Made by a program: the position numbers and the translations under genes. A stretch of 64,000 bases of DNA from Viscum album. Lineage: Eukaryota > Streptophyta > Magnoliopsida > Santalales > Viscaceae. Where the stretch lies: positions 1,184,462,357 to 1,184,526,356 of the forward strand of contig OY728152.1 in NCBI GenBank assembly GCA_963277665.1, written 5' to 3'. This document shows positions 26,701-37,869 of the stretch, one piece after another (position 1 is the first letter of the stretch; every line of letters starts with the position of its first letter). Below the pieces are notes generated by a model. That model saw nothing but the letters and a program-made list of their open reading frames with translations, searched no databases and was not told where the DNA came from.

Positions 26701-28300
26701 TTATGTGTTTGATGATAATGATCAGAAGGATCATTGATTTCAAATTAATCATAGTGTTAATTATTCATACAAAATGAGAAAACAAGTTAATCAGTATTTG
26801 GAAAATATAACGTAAAATCACATGGAATTTATGTCTATGAATAATCTCACCATTAAAAATGTTAATAAAAGATGAATTGAAAGATGAGGTTATGTCTTTG
26901 CATTCCTAAAATCGAGAAAGAAGAGAATTAATTATTAAAAGAAAACAGCCACTATAATTCATTCAATAAAAACGATTGGAAATTTTTTATCAAGTTTCCC
27001 TATTATGTTTCATGATGACGAAGTTGGTTTATTGGAAATACCCATGATGTATTCATTATCTTATATAAATGAAAAATAATATTAATTAAAATTACTCAAA
27101 CTTTTAATTATTCTTTCAAAAGAAAATGATTCTTCATATGAATTTGAGTTTATAATGTTGGAGAACAATTAGGATCATGAAAAAAATACAATGGTGGATT
27201 TTTGAATAAATTATAATATATGGTAATATAGAAACAATGTTGAATCATATGTTGAATGAATATTTTAACATTATGTCTACTTATAAGAAGATCTCAAAGA
27301 AATATATGTTTTCAGATAAAAAAAGAAAAAAATCCAACATGGTGGTTTATCATTACAAACATTAAATGAACAAATGGGAGGAAGATAAGTTTAATATAAC
27401 TTATGTAATTCAAAAACTAATGTCATCAATTTATGAGATCATAGAAAATTATGATGATTATAAACTGAAAATCAATGAACAGAAAATAGAAATTTATATT
27501 TTGTCTAACAGTAAAAAACATCAAATCAATCGTACTAAAAAACAATAAGAGGATGTCATAAGCCTATGAGGAAGAGTTATGGATTGAAAACAACAGATTA
27601 CTCTATGTTCAACATCGATAATATATATAATTCGAGAAATAGAAAAAATGGAAGTGTATCATAGAGGTCCAATATAAAAAATAAATAGTCAAAACTTATT
27701 GATAATGATGGTATGAGGATTAATCTAAAAGAATTATTAATAGTTCAAATATCGATAAAATAAACTTCTCCAATATTGATGATAGATTTGGGTATGAATA
27801 AAAATAATGAGATTCATAGAATACATGGGAGAACAATATGTGATGTATTTAATCAATGGAATATACTAAAAATAGATTTTATTCCTATGGAATGATGGGA
27901 ACTCACAAAATATATATTCCATATACAATATATACTAATGGTAAAAAACCAAAAGCGGTAGTAATACCTGACTCAATATTCCAGGCTGTCATTTGAAGGT
28001 ATGTATTTCTATTGTCTAGGATTTAGGGACTTGGAATGATTCTAATAATCAACAATGTATAGATATGTTCAAAAGTAGAATGAGTGTGGTTATAATAAGT
28101 ATATCAATGTATCAACAAATGATATGAAAATTAAAAATCAGTTTCTTTATTTTCTAAATAAAGCTGGTCTATATTATATCGATGACGATCAATATTGTCA
28201 TCCTATAGAAAAGACGATGTCAAAAATAGGGATCATAAATAATAGATATGAATAGGATGTGGTTACATAATTTTCTTCTTAAACATCATATTTCACTATA
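23701..28300 (+). pseudogene. 5' internal region and presumed gag of the old copia-type element
   Basis: This interval between the left LTR and the protease motif should hold the primer site, leader and gag. No zinc knuckle or gag core can be recognised. The longest frames are 24099-24449 (listed separately), 25484-25678 and 27366-27548. The last is Lys/Glu/Asn-rich with heptad-like spacing, as in the coiled-coil tail of some copia gags. Stops are dense. At 4.6 kb it is longer than a usual copia gag, so it may include other insertions. Confidence 0.3.
24099..24449 (+). CDS. Unrecognised 116-codon open frame
   Basis: ATG at 24099 to TAA, the longest open frame in the AT-rich part of the window. 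It is rich in Tyr, Phe, Ile and Asn, as AT-rich DNA would give, with ITFWMLGIMLEDNWCTNEIM as its least random part. Two Trp and two Cys codons fall in the last third. There is no signal peptide and no clear membrane segment. It lies just inside the left LTR, so it could be a piece of gag or leader. A chance open frame is equally possible. Confidence 0.15.
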   Translation: MDFINTIVENYCSDYFDSIIRFQIISKKQFDFSNTIYNLKINYVYYYLFYFTFKSKTFPTLSKNEIPQKIVQITFWMLGIMLEDNWCTNEIMTSKFINELHSYVQYMQHSWDNIDE

Positions 28301-28330
28301 ATATGGGTCATTGATAGTGGATGAACCTCC
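28301..28330 (+). pseudogene. Copia aspartic protease active-site remnant
   Basis: IWVIDSG at 28301-28321 matches the copia protease signature W-x-(L/I)-D-S-G, followed by a stop and TSK. The catalytic Asp-Ser-Gly survives, although the surrounding domain is broken. It lies 0.5 kb upstream of the integrase zinc finger, the normal copia order. Confidence 0.55.
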
Positions 28331-28659
28331 AAATGATGTAATATAAGGAACTAGTGAGATGAATTAGATAAAACAGGGAAGTTATTTTATAAGTTGGTAA
28401 CTATAAAGGCCAAAAAAAAATTTAGATCCGGAAAAATACATGTTTGGGTGAAAAGAAATGATACATGGATATGTATTTGTAATAAATGGATCATATACAA
28501 ATTCCTATATTTAAGACATCCATGTGACTAAAGAAATGACATATGGTGTTGAAAAATATAGTGTATCATTATAGAATCATATATAGTAGTTTTTAGATGA
28601 GGAAAGAGTACAAAGGGAAATATCTACCTTGTACATGGAGAATATTATATTTTCTTTTT

Positions 28660-29340
28660 TGCCAAGGAAAATGAAAACATGTTAAGAAATAAACATATTT
28701 TACATTTAAGGAATAAATAAATAGATCATCTAGTAAAATATGACGCTACTCAAGACCTCCCAAGGTTATCAAGCATTCATACCTATATATGTGATGATTG
28801 TCAATAGTGGAAGATCATTGAAATGACATATAAGGATAAATAAGAATGGTAAAAAAATATTTAGGTAGTGCATATTGATGGGGAAGACAGATTTCAACAT
28901 TATCTTTTGATGGGGGGGAGATTTTATGTTTCATTAATTGATTATTTGAGAAGAATGTAATTGGTTTCTGTTATCACTAAAAAATATGAATTGTTTAGTT
29001 TCATAAAAACTTGTCATATGGAATTTGGATTGACGTTGGGACAAAGAATCCAAAAGTTCAAAATAGATAATAGAACAGAGAACAGAAATTTCCATGTATA
29101 TGATTATCTTGAGAATCATGTGATAGAGAACCAATTTTCATCACTATGAAATCTGCAGAAAATGGAGAAGTTGAGATAATAATTAAAATTATCAACATCA
29201 TATAGGGAATAATGTTTAGTAATAATGACCTTACAATGGTTTTTGGGAAGAAGATATTATGGCATCAGTGTATATATATAATAAAGGATTATTATGTCTG
29301 AATAAAGAGAATATACTATTTGATATATTGTGTGGGAAGA
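28660..29340 (+). pseudogene. Copia integrase relic
   Basis: The zinc-binding domain is visible as HILHL (the H..H pair), then DLPRLSS and ICDDCQ (Cys codons at 28790 and 28799). The catalytic core follows: GGRFYVSLIDYLRRM, then a long open stretch 28961-29149 with KKYELFSFIKTCHMEFG and FKIDNRTENRNF. The second matches '(R)SDNGTEF', so the second catalytic Asp is kept. AENGEVE at about 29155 fits 'QQNGVVER', where the catalytic Glu is expected. CIYIIKDYY near 29270 fits 'VYIINR'. Several TAG/TGA stops replace probable Trp or Gln codons. Non-functional. Confidence 0.7.
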
Positions 29341-29569
29341 ATCAAAATTGAGATAAATTAGATATGGAATATTGGTTGATGGATAATATATAATAATCAT
29401 CTAGACTAATTAGTTCATTCAAAACATGATAAATGAGTACAGAACTGTTATTTTTTATAATTAACGAATAATGTAAAAAGTGAACTCACATATACTGGGT
29501 AATCATTTTGAATAATATTTTCACTTTTTCCTAGGTGAGAGGCAATAATATTATTCTTGGTTGTAGGAG

Positions 29570-29935
29570 TGAAAAAAATGATCAATGTTTTTGAGATGGA
29601 TGTGATGTTTTTATTTCATAATGTTTTTACAGAAGAAGATGATTATATTTAGATTCCAAATGGATTTCTCAATCATGAATATGAGAGAAATGATTTTTTA
29701 TGAATAAGGTTCTATATGGATTGAAGTAATCACCATATGCTTGGTATTATAGACTAGATAAGATTTTTGATGAAGATCTATATTAAACATGTTGGAGTAT
29801 ATTATAATATCATTGTCATTAATGACAATAAAAATTTTCTGATGGTGATTTTATACGTTTATTTAATAATATTTGGTGGATGTAATGAAAAAAAAATATT
29901 AAATTCATTTATTTCATGAATAGTTAATTCTAAAT
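29570..29935 (+). pseudogene. Copia reverse transcriptase relic
   Basis: FEMDVMFLFHN (29590 on) matches 'QMDVKTAFLNG', with the first catalytic Asp kept. IPNGF follows. NKVLYGLK, a stop and SPYAWYYRLDKIFD (29704-29775) match 'KSLYGLKQAPRAWY', the stop being a decayed Gln codon. YVYLIIFGG at 29854-29880 sits where YVDD(I/L)IFGG belongs, so both catalytic aspartates of that motif are lost. The FGG ending resembles Sire-like and related copia lineages, but the lineage cannot be settled. Confidence 0.75.
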
Positions 29936-30299
29936 GTCAATGATTATGGAATTTATGTTTTTCTTTATGTTACAATTGACATATGAAATAATTGAACATT
30001 CATTTTTCAATCTAAATACGCTAATGATATTTTGAGAAAATTTTAAATGGATAATTTCGTGGAGATAATTACTCTAGTGAATAATCTATTCAAAAAAATA
30101 ATGAGATGATGAAAACAATGCAGTTACATTTACAGAAATCATGAAAATCATTGCTAGTATATAGAACATAATATCCACAATACCTACTATCAATTTGTTA
30201 AATTAAAATTAGAAATTTATTAATGAAATCCAAGGAAAATAAATTTTCTTATATTGAAAATAATTCATTATTATATCATGGGAAAAATGGATTATAGTT

Positions 30300-30770
30300 T
30301 TCTGTGCAATGATAAATATATATAATGGATATTGGAATATAAACATGCATAATGGAATGGATCATCTAGTGATATAAAATCAGCTTTATGTGGTGATTTT
30401 TATCGTGAAGTATTCTGTATTTCGGGTATATTTAAGAAAAAATATTTAATATCATTAATAAACTAAAATGGAGAATATATTGTGGTTACTCAAGATTGCA
30501 TGTAGTTATTATGGAGGAAGAAGCGTTTTGATGATATACTAGTTGATGAGGAGTCTTTGATTAGAATCCATGGTTACAATTCATGTACTAAATACTATAG
30601 CACTAATAAAGTACATCACTTAATTAAAAATCACATTGAAATCATGTGTAATTTTCTCAAGGAGAGGGTTCATCAAGGGATTGTGATGTTTGATTATATA
30701 CCAATATAACTACAGTGTGTAGAGATTATAACAAAGGCCATTCCAAAAAAATTATTTGAGTGGAATTGAA
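30300..30770 (+). pseudogene. Copia RNase H relic and end of pol
   Basis: GSSSDIKSA near 30360 fits 'GS.DDRKSTSG'. From 30470 the frame reads NGEYIVVTQDC (family AEYIA.T.A), a stop, LLWRKKRFDDILVDEESLI, then HHLIKNHIEIMCNFLKERV (family 'HI(D/E)IKYHFLRE.V') and ITKAIPKKLFEW, which matches the 'IFTKALP...F' end of copia pol. The match is long and collinear with three or more stops. This fixes the plus strand and the end of pol near 30770. Confidence 0.75.
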
Positions 30771-32064
30771 TGGCTTGGGCAGTTTATTTGACTTCAAATA
30801 GAATAAAATAACTGAATGTGTGTCCAGCTCTCCATGATGTATGGTGTGGATTTTTCATAATGTGTTGATTTGGGTTCTTTACCCTATCGTAGACAATTGT
30901 GAGGGGATATTCATCTTCACTAATAAAGGGGGAAAATAATGTTTATAGAAAGGAGAGAGACATAATTAAGACACAGGGAGAAGTTAAGTATAGATTAATT
31001 GATTAATGGGTATATAAAAGTTTTCATGTTTTTCAAAAAACCATGTAATTCTTATGTGACATGTTGAGAATTATATTTTATAAGGAAACATATCATGTAT
31101 ATTAGAGATTCTCTTGGTCACATTTACTAATTCCAAATAACATGAACCCATGCTGTTACATAGGGTGAGATTAAAATATGAAGATTCAATAACTGACCAA
31201 TCGAAGGGTATATATCACCAGAGAAGGAGATCATGATGAATGCAGTTGAGTGTTTTTGGAATGAATTGATCCGTTGATTATCTTTTCATTATGGATTTGT
31301 TTCTCACACTATGCATGGCTCATTTGGGGTAGAGAATGTGTTTGGTAAGTAATGGATCACTAGGAAAATTGTATGATGTGAATGGTGGTATAATATGGAT
31401 TAATCCTTATTGATGTATCAATATGTGAAGTCTTTTCAGCAAACCCAAAGGGATATATTATTGAGGATGAATACCTCAAGGTACCATTTTTGTGTTTTTT
31501 TTTATTGTGGTTGTTGAAAAATCATAATTCAAAGGTTATTTGTGAAATTCCATAGATATTTTTTACTATTATTACTTATAACTATCCCTAGAAAATCAAT
31601 GGATTCCCTGGAAGCTGTATAAAAAATTGTGATGGTGTGGATTATCACAAATAAGAATCATGAATGTGTAAATTTTTTACAGCAATCTCAGTAACTACAA
31701 GATGCATCATGGATGTTAAATCACCATCGTTCATCATGTAGTTAGGGGGAACCAAAAACATAATCGGAGAGCATCATCAAATAGTGATGATGTAGTTTTA
31801 TGACTCATGAATTAGAGGAAACACCTATAAATATGCCTCTACCACCAACAGAAATCTTGAGAGAATAAATGAAGTCGCTAATACTCTATATTCAAGAAGG
31901 TTGTTCATGAAAGTAGATCATGAAAAAAAGTTCACAAGGAAAGTATTTTCATGAATTATATAAATAACCACAAAATTTATGAAAATATATAATGTATTGA
32001 TGTTTTAAAAAGCAATAAACAACAACCTAATGATATGATCTCTAAAAAGTAATTTTTGGCTTTA
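30771..32064. other. Old-element sequence downstream of pol
   Basis: No open frame above 60 codons. A purine tract AAAGGGGGAAAATAATG lies at 30925-30941. A good TATA-like CTATAAATATGCCTCT lies at 31825-31840 and could belong to another buried LTR. No duplicate of that TATA region was found. The stretch ends at TGTAG (32065-32069), the left target duplication of the nested gypsy element. Confidence 0.4.
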
Positions 32065-32069
32065 TGTAG
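32065..32069 (+). repeat. Left target site duplication TGTAG
   Basis: TGTAG directly precedes the left LTR and is repeated exactly at 42459-42463 after the right LTR. Five bases is the normal duplication for Ty3/gypsy integrase. Confidence 0.85.
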
Positions 32070-34183
32070 TGTAATGACCATAATTCGGAGCCACTCAACT
32101 GCTACCCCATACCTAGTTTGACACATGACCTCAAGCGCATTTCCCCAAACACCAGAGGCTGCAGACTAGCAGCGAGGGCCTTGGTGAGTCATTTGGGAAA
32201 CTATGCCCTCATTTGGTAAGGTATACAAGGGAAAGGAAGTAACAGTTAATAGAGGAAGCAATAAATAGCATAAAATAACTGAAACTAAACTACGGAAGCA
32301 ATGAATATATAGAAATGATGATAATGATGCAGCAGGATCATGTATCTATGGAAAGCTACAAACACAACTACGTGGTGAAATAACACTGAGAATCAAAGTA
32401 CAAAAAGTAAACAAAAACTCCAGCAGCATCTCAAGCCTAAGCTCGGTCCTATTCTCCCTAGGTCCAACTAGCAATCAACTACCATAAATAGATGGGCCGC
32501 AATCCCTATCCACACCTACAACCATTTATCAAGTTTGGGATGAAATGTAGGACTCAAACAGGGTGTGAGACTAATCCCAGAAGGAAACCACCACAAGATC
32601 TGTGCCCTACTATCAGTGAGCAATATAGCAAAAGTAATGGAAATAAATGCAGTAGAGAAACAAGAGTACAATAAATTAAACAATCCTATAAATATTCATT
32701 CACATTCATTTACTAATTTCATCCAATAATTATATTATCAACCAAGGAATCTATCAAAAAGCTCTATATTTCCATGTCATAGCAAGTAACACAACAAGTA
32801 TCTCTGCAGACTACCAAAACAACAAGTAGTACAAAACCCAAGATTGTTCTTTGGATTAGTGGACTCATCACAACCAGCCAAAAAATATTCACACTGACTC
32901 TCTGTGTGGATCTCACTAAAATACACCTCTATTCAAGTAATCATACAAAGGCACAGACACTCTAGGAAGCTCTCACCGTACATTCCCCCGTGGTCTTGTA
33001 AATATAGCTATAGACTCCATGAGGAACTACTTACGTCAAATTCCCCCTATAGTCTCGATACGTAACAAAGGACACTCTAAGTAAGAGAAAAGTCCAATTC
33101 CCATAGGTCCTGCGAATGATATCAATTTATAACTAAATGTCTAGGAAAGCCCGTAATCGCAAATTCCTTCTTTAGTCTACTGCACCAGGTCCACAAAGCC
33201 TTGAACAATCCAACCGTGCATAATCGACTCTCATCAGCCCTAAGTAAGTTCAACAAATACATGTCTAATGGATAAAATGAATCAAAAGAATATAAACTGT
33301 AGGTAATAAATGCAATCAATTATATCAAGGCTGGAAATTGATACAACCAGGTCATCCTAACAAGCAACCTAATCCAAAAGGCGATAAACAGCGAAAACAA
33401 TGGAAACACCCAGGGGTAATCATAAAACATGACATCAAGAAAACAGTATTCATCTAATACCCACAATAATACACAAAATCTAAGGTAGATAATAATGTAG
33501 GATCAAAACCCTAACCTGAGATACGCGATACATGGGTATCCGAAACTTTTATAAAAAAACACATGGAACTTCAACGTAAGGAAACTAACCACATACCTCG
33601 ATCCTAAGAGATCAATGTACTTGAACCTCAGCCAATGAATCATCCTAGAAAAAAGTAGATATGAAAAAAAGTCTAAAATGATCAACCTCAGATAACTCTC
33701 ACAAGAGAAAGAATCAGGAAACATGGCCAAATAAGAACCAAGAACTCACCGCTGTGATTCTATTGCAATCGATGACATTCAATTTGGATGATCAGTGATA
33801 GATCAGCAGATCAGAGAAGATTTTTAGTTGTACCCTTGCTCTCGGTCAAAGAAGCTGGAAGAAGAAGATGTTTTTGGGGTTAAGACGCGACCCCATTCCG
33901 TTTAATGAAAAAAAACAACAAGGCGTGTACTTTTGGAGTACATGGTGTGTACTAGGCTTTTTCGTACTCTGAATTATGTGACCTCCACATCACCCCTACA
34001 TGGTCGTGTGTGTGTCCATGACACGGCCAGTATATGGCCTCGAGAGGCAACAAAGTACACGGCGTGTACTTATAATGTACATGATGTGTACTCTAAATTT
34101 TTTTTAGATTCTCATCTTTTTCCCAAAAAACGACCAGAAAAGGAAAAACATACCTGAAAAGAAGATCTGGGTTCTAACTAACA
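32070..34183 (-). repeat. Gypsy 3' LTR (2114 bp)
   Basis: On the minus strand it runs from TGTTAGTTAGAACCCAG to GGTCATTACA, with TG...CA ends. It aligns with 40353-42458 throughout, for example CTCAAGCGCATTTCC, AACTATGCCCTCATTTG and GAAGATCTGGGTTCT in both. It contains near-palindromes of the ACACGGCGTGT type at about 33.92-34.09 kb. Confidence 0.9.
34055..34069 (+). repeat. 15 bp near-palindrome in LTR
   Basis: GTACACGGCGTGTAC is a palindrome but for its centre base. Looser versions follow at about 34077 (GTACATGATGTGTAC) and precede at 33924. It belongs to the same motif class as the leader repeats and the patch near 60.12 kb. Such ACACGG-CGTGT motifs are common in LTRs of plant gypsy elements. 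Confidence 0.7.
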
Positions 34184-34193
34184 TACCCCCATT
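34184..34193 (-). other. Gypsy polypurine tract
   Basis: Minus strand AATGGGGGTA directly abuts the TG of the 3' LTR, the expected primer for plus-strand DNA synthesis. Confidence 0.8.
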
Positions 34194-34740
34194 AAATAAA
34201 TTCCTATCTGAATTTTCCTAACATGGTGGAGAAAAAGAAGACTCAAACAACTCTGGACACTATGATTGCACATCGGCCTCCCTCTCCTAAGTCTCGTCCT
34301 GTACACAGTCGTGCTGCCATTGCACCCATACCAGAGGAACAGACTGGCCACAGAGTACCTTTGAACTACGATCATCAATCCTGATAGGATACTCCTCGAT
34401 AGATGCATCTTTCTCCAGATCAACATCCTTAGGTAGAAAAACATGAGATGAGTCTTAGAAATAGCGTCAAAGATGAGAAACCTGGATGAATTCTGGCATG
34501 GCCTGGTACCTATGAGGTAACTGCAACCTATAAACAACCAGCCCGACTCTCTCCAGAATCTCAAATGACCCGACGTATCTCAGTGAAAGCTTACCCTGTC
34601 TCCTGATCCTCTTGTGTCCCATCCTCGGTTTAACATGTAGGAAAACATGATCTCCGACCTTGAACGCCAAAGGTTTTCTTCTCTGATTAGCATTCAATTT
34701 CTTTCGAGACTGTACAGTAGCCATCCTCTTCTGAATCTAC
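34190..34740 (-). pseudogene. Gypsy integrase C-terminus and chromodomain-like tail
   Basis: The open stretch 34724-34467 carries ANQRRKPLAFKVGDHVFL, then KLSLRYVGSFEILERVG and YRLQLPH. These match the integrase 'R...F.VGD.VFL.......KL..R.VGPFEI..RVG..AY.L.LP' segment. It ends in FIQVSHL (family 'FHVSHL'). After a frame change come FLPKDVDLEKDASIEEYP, VLCGQSVPLVWVQW and CPELFES, matching the chromodomain-like region 'VPLV.V.W...EE.TWE.E......PELF' of Tekay/Del chromoviruses. The tail holds stops, one at the conserved TWE Trp. In intact elements this tail guides integration to chromatin. Confidence 0.82.
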
Positions 34741-34779
34741 TCCACATGTTTTGTGGTCTCCTGAAAAAGACGAGGTCCC

Positions 34780-35520
34780 AACGTAGCTTTCTCTTCTGCC
34801 TCCAGCCAACATAAGGGTGATCGGCATGGCCTATCGTGCAAAGCCTCATAATGTTCAATCGAAAAAGATTCATGAAAACTATTATAGTCGGAAAACTCCA
34901 CTAGAGGTATATGTCTCTCACAAGAACCTCCAAAATCACGGACGCATTATTGTATCATGTCCTAAAGCACCTGAATTGTGCGCTCAGACTAGCCATCTGT
35001 CTGGGGATGGTAAGTTGTACTCAGAATTACATATGTACCCAAGGCCCTCTATATCCCTTGCTAGAAATGTGACATGAAGCGGGATTCCCTATCTTAAATG
35101 ATAGTACTCAGAACCCCAAGCAAGCATACAATCTCAAGAATGAACAACTGTCCATGCTCATCAACATCGAAGGTCTCCTTAATTGGCAAGAAGTTAACAG
35201 CCATCATGAGCATCTCAATGACAACCCATACTACATCATTCCCTCAAGGCGAACTCAGTAACCCTGCCATGAAGTCAATCCCGACATCATTCCACTTCCA
35301 CTAGGAAATGGGTAGTTGCTTTATAATCCCTATTGAACGCTGGTGCTCCGCCTTCAATTGCTGATAGGTGGAACACCTCATGACAAAACTAGCAACATCT
35401 CTCTTCATACCTGGCCACCTGTACTGGAAGTGAAGACCATGATACATCTTGGTGATGCGAAGATGATATGCCAAACTGAGGAATGAAAGTATCACATCAA
35501 CTCCATTCGTATACCTACTG
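34780..35520 (-). pseudogene. Gypsy integrase (zinc-binding and catalytic core)
   Basis: 35495-35301 encodes ITKMYHGLHFQYRWPGMKRD and MRCSTYQQLKAEHQRS, the end of the HHCC domain (second Cys pair CSTY, so its last Cys is lost). Downstream, WKWNDVGIDFMAG carries the first catalytic Asp, and FLPIKET and DRESRF the second region. After a frameshift near 35.05 kb, STTYHPQTDG is followed by a stop and SERTIQVL, so the DDE Glu position is present. RHIPLVEFSDYN ends the core. At least four stops and one frameshift make it inactive. Confidence 0.88.
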
Positions 35521-35769
35521 GAACCTATACACGTCCCTAGAAATGCAAGATCTCACCCTTGCCTACGGTCTATCCAGGGAGAGTCTCCACTCTTGACCCA
35601 CTTTCCCGTAAGACTAGGCCTTCAGAATCTGATAGCTTCCTCATTCGAACTTAATAATGAAGGGAAGTGGTAACAGAAACAGAAGAATGAAAAGTCGGAC
35701 CCTGTCTGTCGTGCACCTCCAAATTCATTTCAAAGAACAGAGCCATAAGCTGCCTCTCGTTGTTTGCCT

Positions 35770-36240
35770 ACTGAACTACTTTTATCTGTGTCCTCCTGCA
35801 TAGTGCGTCTTCCAGAGCATTTCCTTTCCTAGGCATATAAGAAAGCTTGAAATCAAAATACTGTAGGTACTCAACCCACCTTCACTTTCTCAGATTCATG
35901 TCACGATGCGTGAAGATATACTTGAGGATCTTGTGGTTAGTGTATACCACAAAATTCTCTCCCATAGGATTATGTGTCCAACAATGAAAAGCATGAAAAA
36001 CTGCAGCCAACTATAGGTAGTGCATAGGATAGTTCCTCTCATGTGGCCACAGCTGCCACGATCCATATGAAATAACATGATCCTCTAGCATATGCACTAC
36101 TCCGATCCCGATTCCAGATGCATCCTTGAAAACATTATAACTCTTTCCTGGCTCTGACAAAACTAGAATCGGTGTAGAAGCCAATCTCCCCTTCAACTCC
36201 TGAAAGGATGAATCGCATGCTTTTTACCAAAATTACTTCA
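35770..36240 (-). pseudogene. Gypsy RNase H domain
   Basis: Reads LKGRLASTPILVLSEPGKSY, VFKDASGIGIGVV (family 'V.SDASG.GLGCVLMQ'), VISYGSWQLWPHERNYPMHY, then in another frame FVVYTNHKILKYIFTHRDMN (family 'YTDHKSL.Y.F...'), and KLSYMPRKGNALEDALCRR ('Y.PGKANVVADALSR'). The catalytic Asp of 'TDH' reads Asn. One frame change occurs near 36.01 kb and one stop follows LRK. The normal partner is the upstream RT. Confidence 0.87.
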
Positions 36241-37160
36241 TCCCCATCTTACTCAATCATGTTAATGGTGCTGCTAAGTGTGAGAAGTCCAGTATAAACC
36301 GCCTTTAGTTACCAGCCATCCCTAAGAAACTTTTTACCTTGAAGACATTCTTCGGCCTCTACCTGGTAACAAGTGCTCTCACCATATATGGGTCTACTGA
36401 TACTCCTGTCATGGAGATGACATGACCCAGGAAGTGAATCGCGTCTATCCAAAAGTGGCACTTTGAGATCTTATCAAATAACCGATGCTCCCTCAGTCTA
36501 CTAAAAACTATCTTAGGATGAGTATAATGGTCATGTCGAGTGTGAGAGTACACCAAGATATCATCCATGAAAACAACCACCTAATAATCTAAGTATGGAT
36601 TGAACACTCTGTTCATCATTTCCATGAGAACACCTAGCACGTTCATGAGATCGAACAGAGAAACCAAATATTCATATATACCATACCTACTCCGGAAGTC
36701 CATAAGAGGAATATCATATGGCCTATCATGAAATTGATGATAGTTGGATCTCAAGTCGATTGTCGAGAACACTCTGTCTTGTCGAAGATGATCAAAGAGA
36801 ACATCTTACCATGGCTATGGATATCAGTTATTGATAGTCAACTAGTTGAGATTCTGATAATCCACAAAAATCCTAAGTGTGTTGTATGCTTTCTTCGCAA
36901 ACAAGACAAGCATACCCCAAGGAGAGGTATTGGGTCGGGTAAAACCCATTTACAGCAACTCCTCCAACTACTTCATGATCTCCTAAAACTCAGGTGTATT
37001 TATCCTATAAGGAGGAATGGACAGCAGTGAAACTCCTGGCATATTCTCAAAAGAAAATTCTACCACGCACTCCGGAGGAAAACATGAAAAGTCCTCTGGA
37101 AAGACATCCCTGAAACGATCCACCACTGGTGGAATGTCTATCTGGGAAGTCCCTCGGTTA
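36240..37160 (-). pseudogene. Gypsy reverse transcriptase
   Basis: Starts with VVDRFRDVFPEDFSCFPPE and SIPPYRINTPEF, then SPWGMLVLFAKKAYNTLRIF with VDYQNLN. A frameshift near 36.82 kb restores VFSTIDLRSNYHQF. Later motifs are RSRYGIYEYLVSLFDLMN, MNRVFNPYLDY, a stop, and VVFMDDILVYSHTRHDHY, so the catalytic Met-Asp-Asp is intact. LREHRLFDKISKCHFW, FLGHVISMTGVSVDP and FLGMAGN follow. The order and spacing are those of chromovirus RT. At least four stops and one frameshift. Confidence 0.92.
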
Positions 37161-37229
37161 TCCAAGTATAGAATGGAAATTTGAGCTGTTACTCCACCTA
37201 GCCCATGATGCTCTAGTCCTTCTCTACTC

Positions 37230-37620
37230 ACTTGTACATTCCATTCGCTGTTGTGAAGAAATGATCCGCCCTTCGGTGAAGTCAAACTCACCCTACGGTG
37301 ATATCAATCAATAAAGGCATAGAAGGGAACTAACTAGTCCATCCTAAGAATGAAATCATAGCTTGTCCACTCTATGACATAATTTTCCACAAAAAACGAC
37401 AACCACCAACCTCAAGGGGGAAATCAAAGCACTGACGCACACTACCAGTTCTAATCCCCAACGGTGTGTCTAGTGACAACATGTCCTCACAAGTATAAAC
37501 ATTAAGACTAATGAATTCTATAGTTTGCACAGAAATAATTCTATGAGAAGTTATCATATTGAAAAGTGCAGAGGATAAAACTAAGTCTACTAAAATCATT
37601 CCTCAAACTGTCGAAGGTCC
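37230..37620 (-). pseudogene. Gypsy aspartic protease
   Basis: The stretch MILVDLVLSSALFNMITSH occupies the place of 'ALVDSGATHSFIS'. The catalytic Asp is kept, but the following Ser/Thr-Gly is lost. CEDMLSLDTPLGIRTGSV, CFDFPLEVGG, ILRMDXLVPFYAFID (family 'LGMDWL..Y.A.IDC'; X is a stop) and RVSLTSPKGGSFLHN follow as in Tekay-type proteases. Inactive. Confidence 0.8.
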
Positions 37621-37869
37621 GGGAAATTGATCTTGATGAATCTGCTCTACCGCAAAGGTCTGGTCTACACCGTGGCCCTGTATAGTAGCCTGAGATTCCT
37701 GAGCTGACCCTCCCTAAGCCTGACCATTGTGTCCATGGCGTCTACCCAGGCCTGAATGGCCTAAAGAACTCCAGCCCCCATTCTGCTGTGGAACTGGTAA
37801 TCCTGCCCCTGAACGCGGAGTCGAAACCGATCCTCCTTCACTAGCCACTGGAAGAAGTACCATGAAAAA

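Noticed and set aside
28912..28921. G-run GATGGGGGGGAG as a polypurine tract
   Set aside because: It lies inside the integrase reading (GGRFYVSLIDY), where Gly codons explain the G-run.
34817..35304. Plus-strand open frames of 86 and 68 codons over the gypsy pol region
   Set aside because: They are reverse-strand shadows of the minus-strand integrase, whose conserved motifs fix the true strand.
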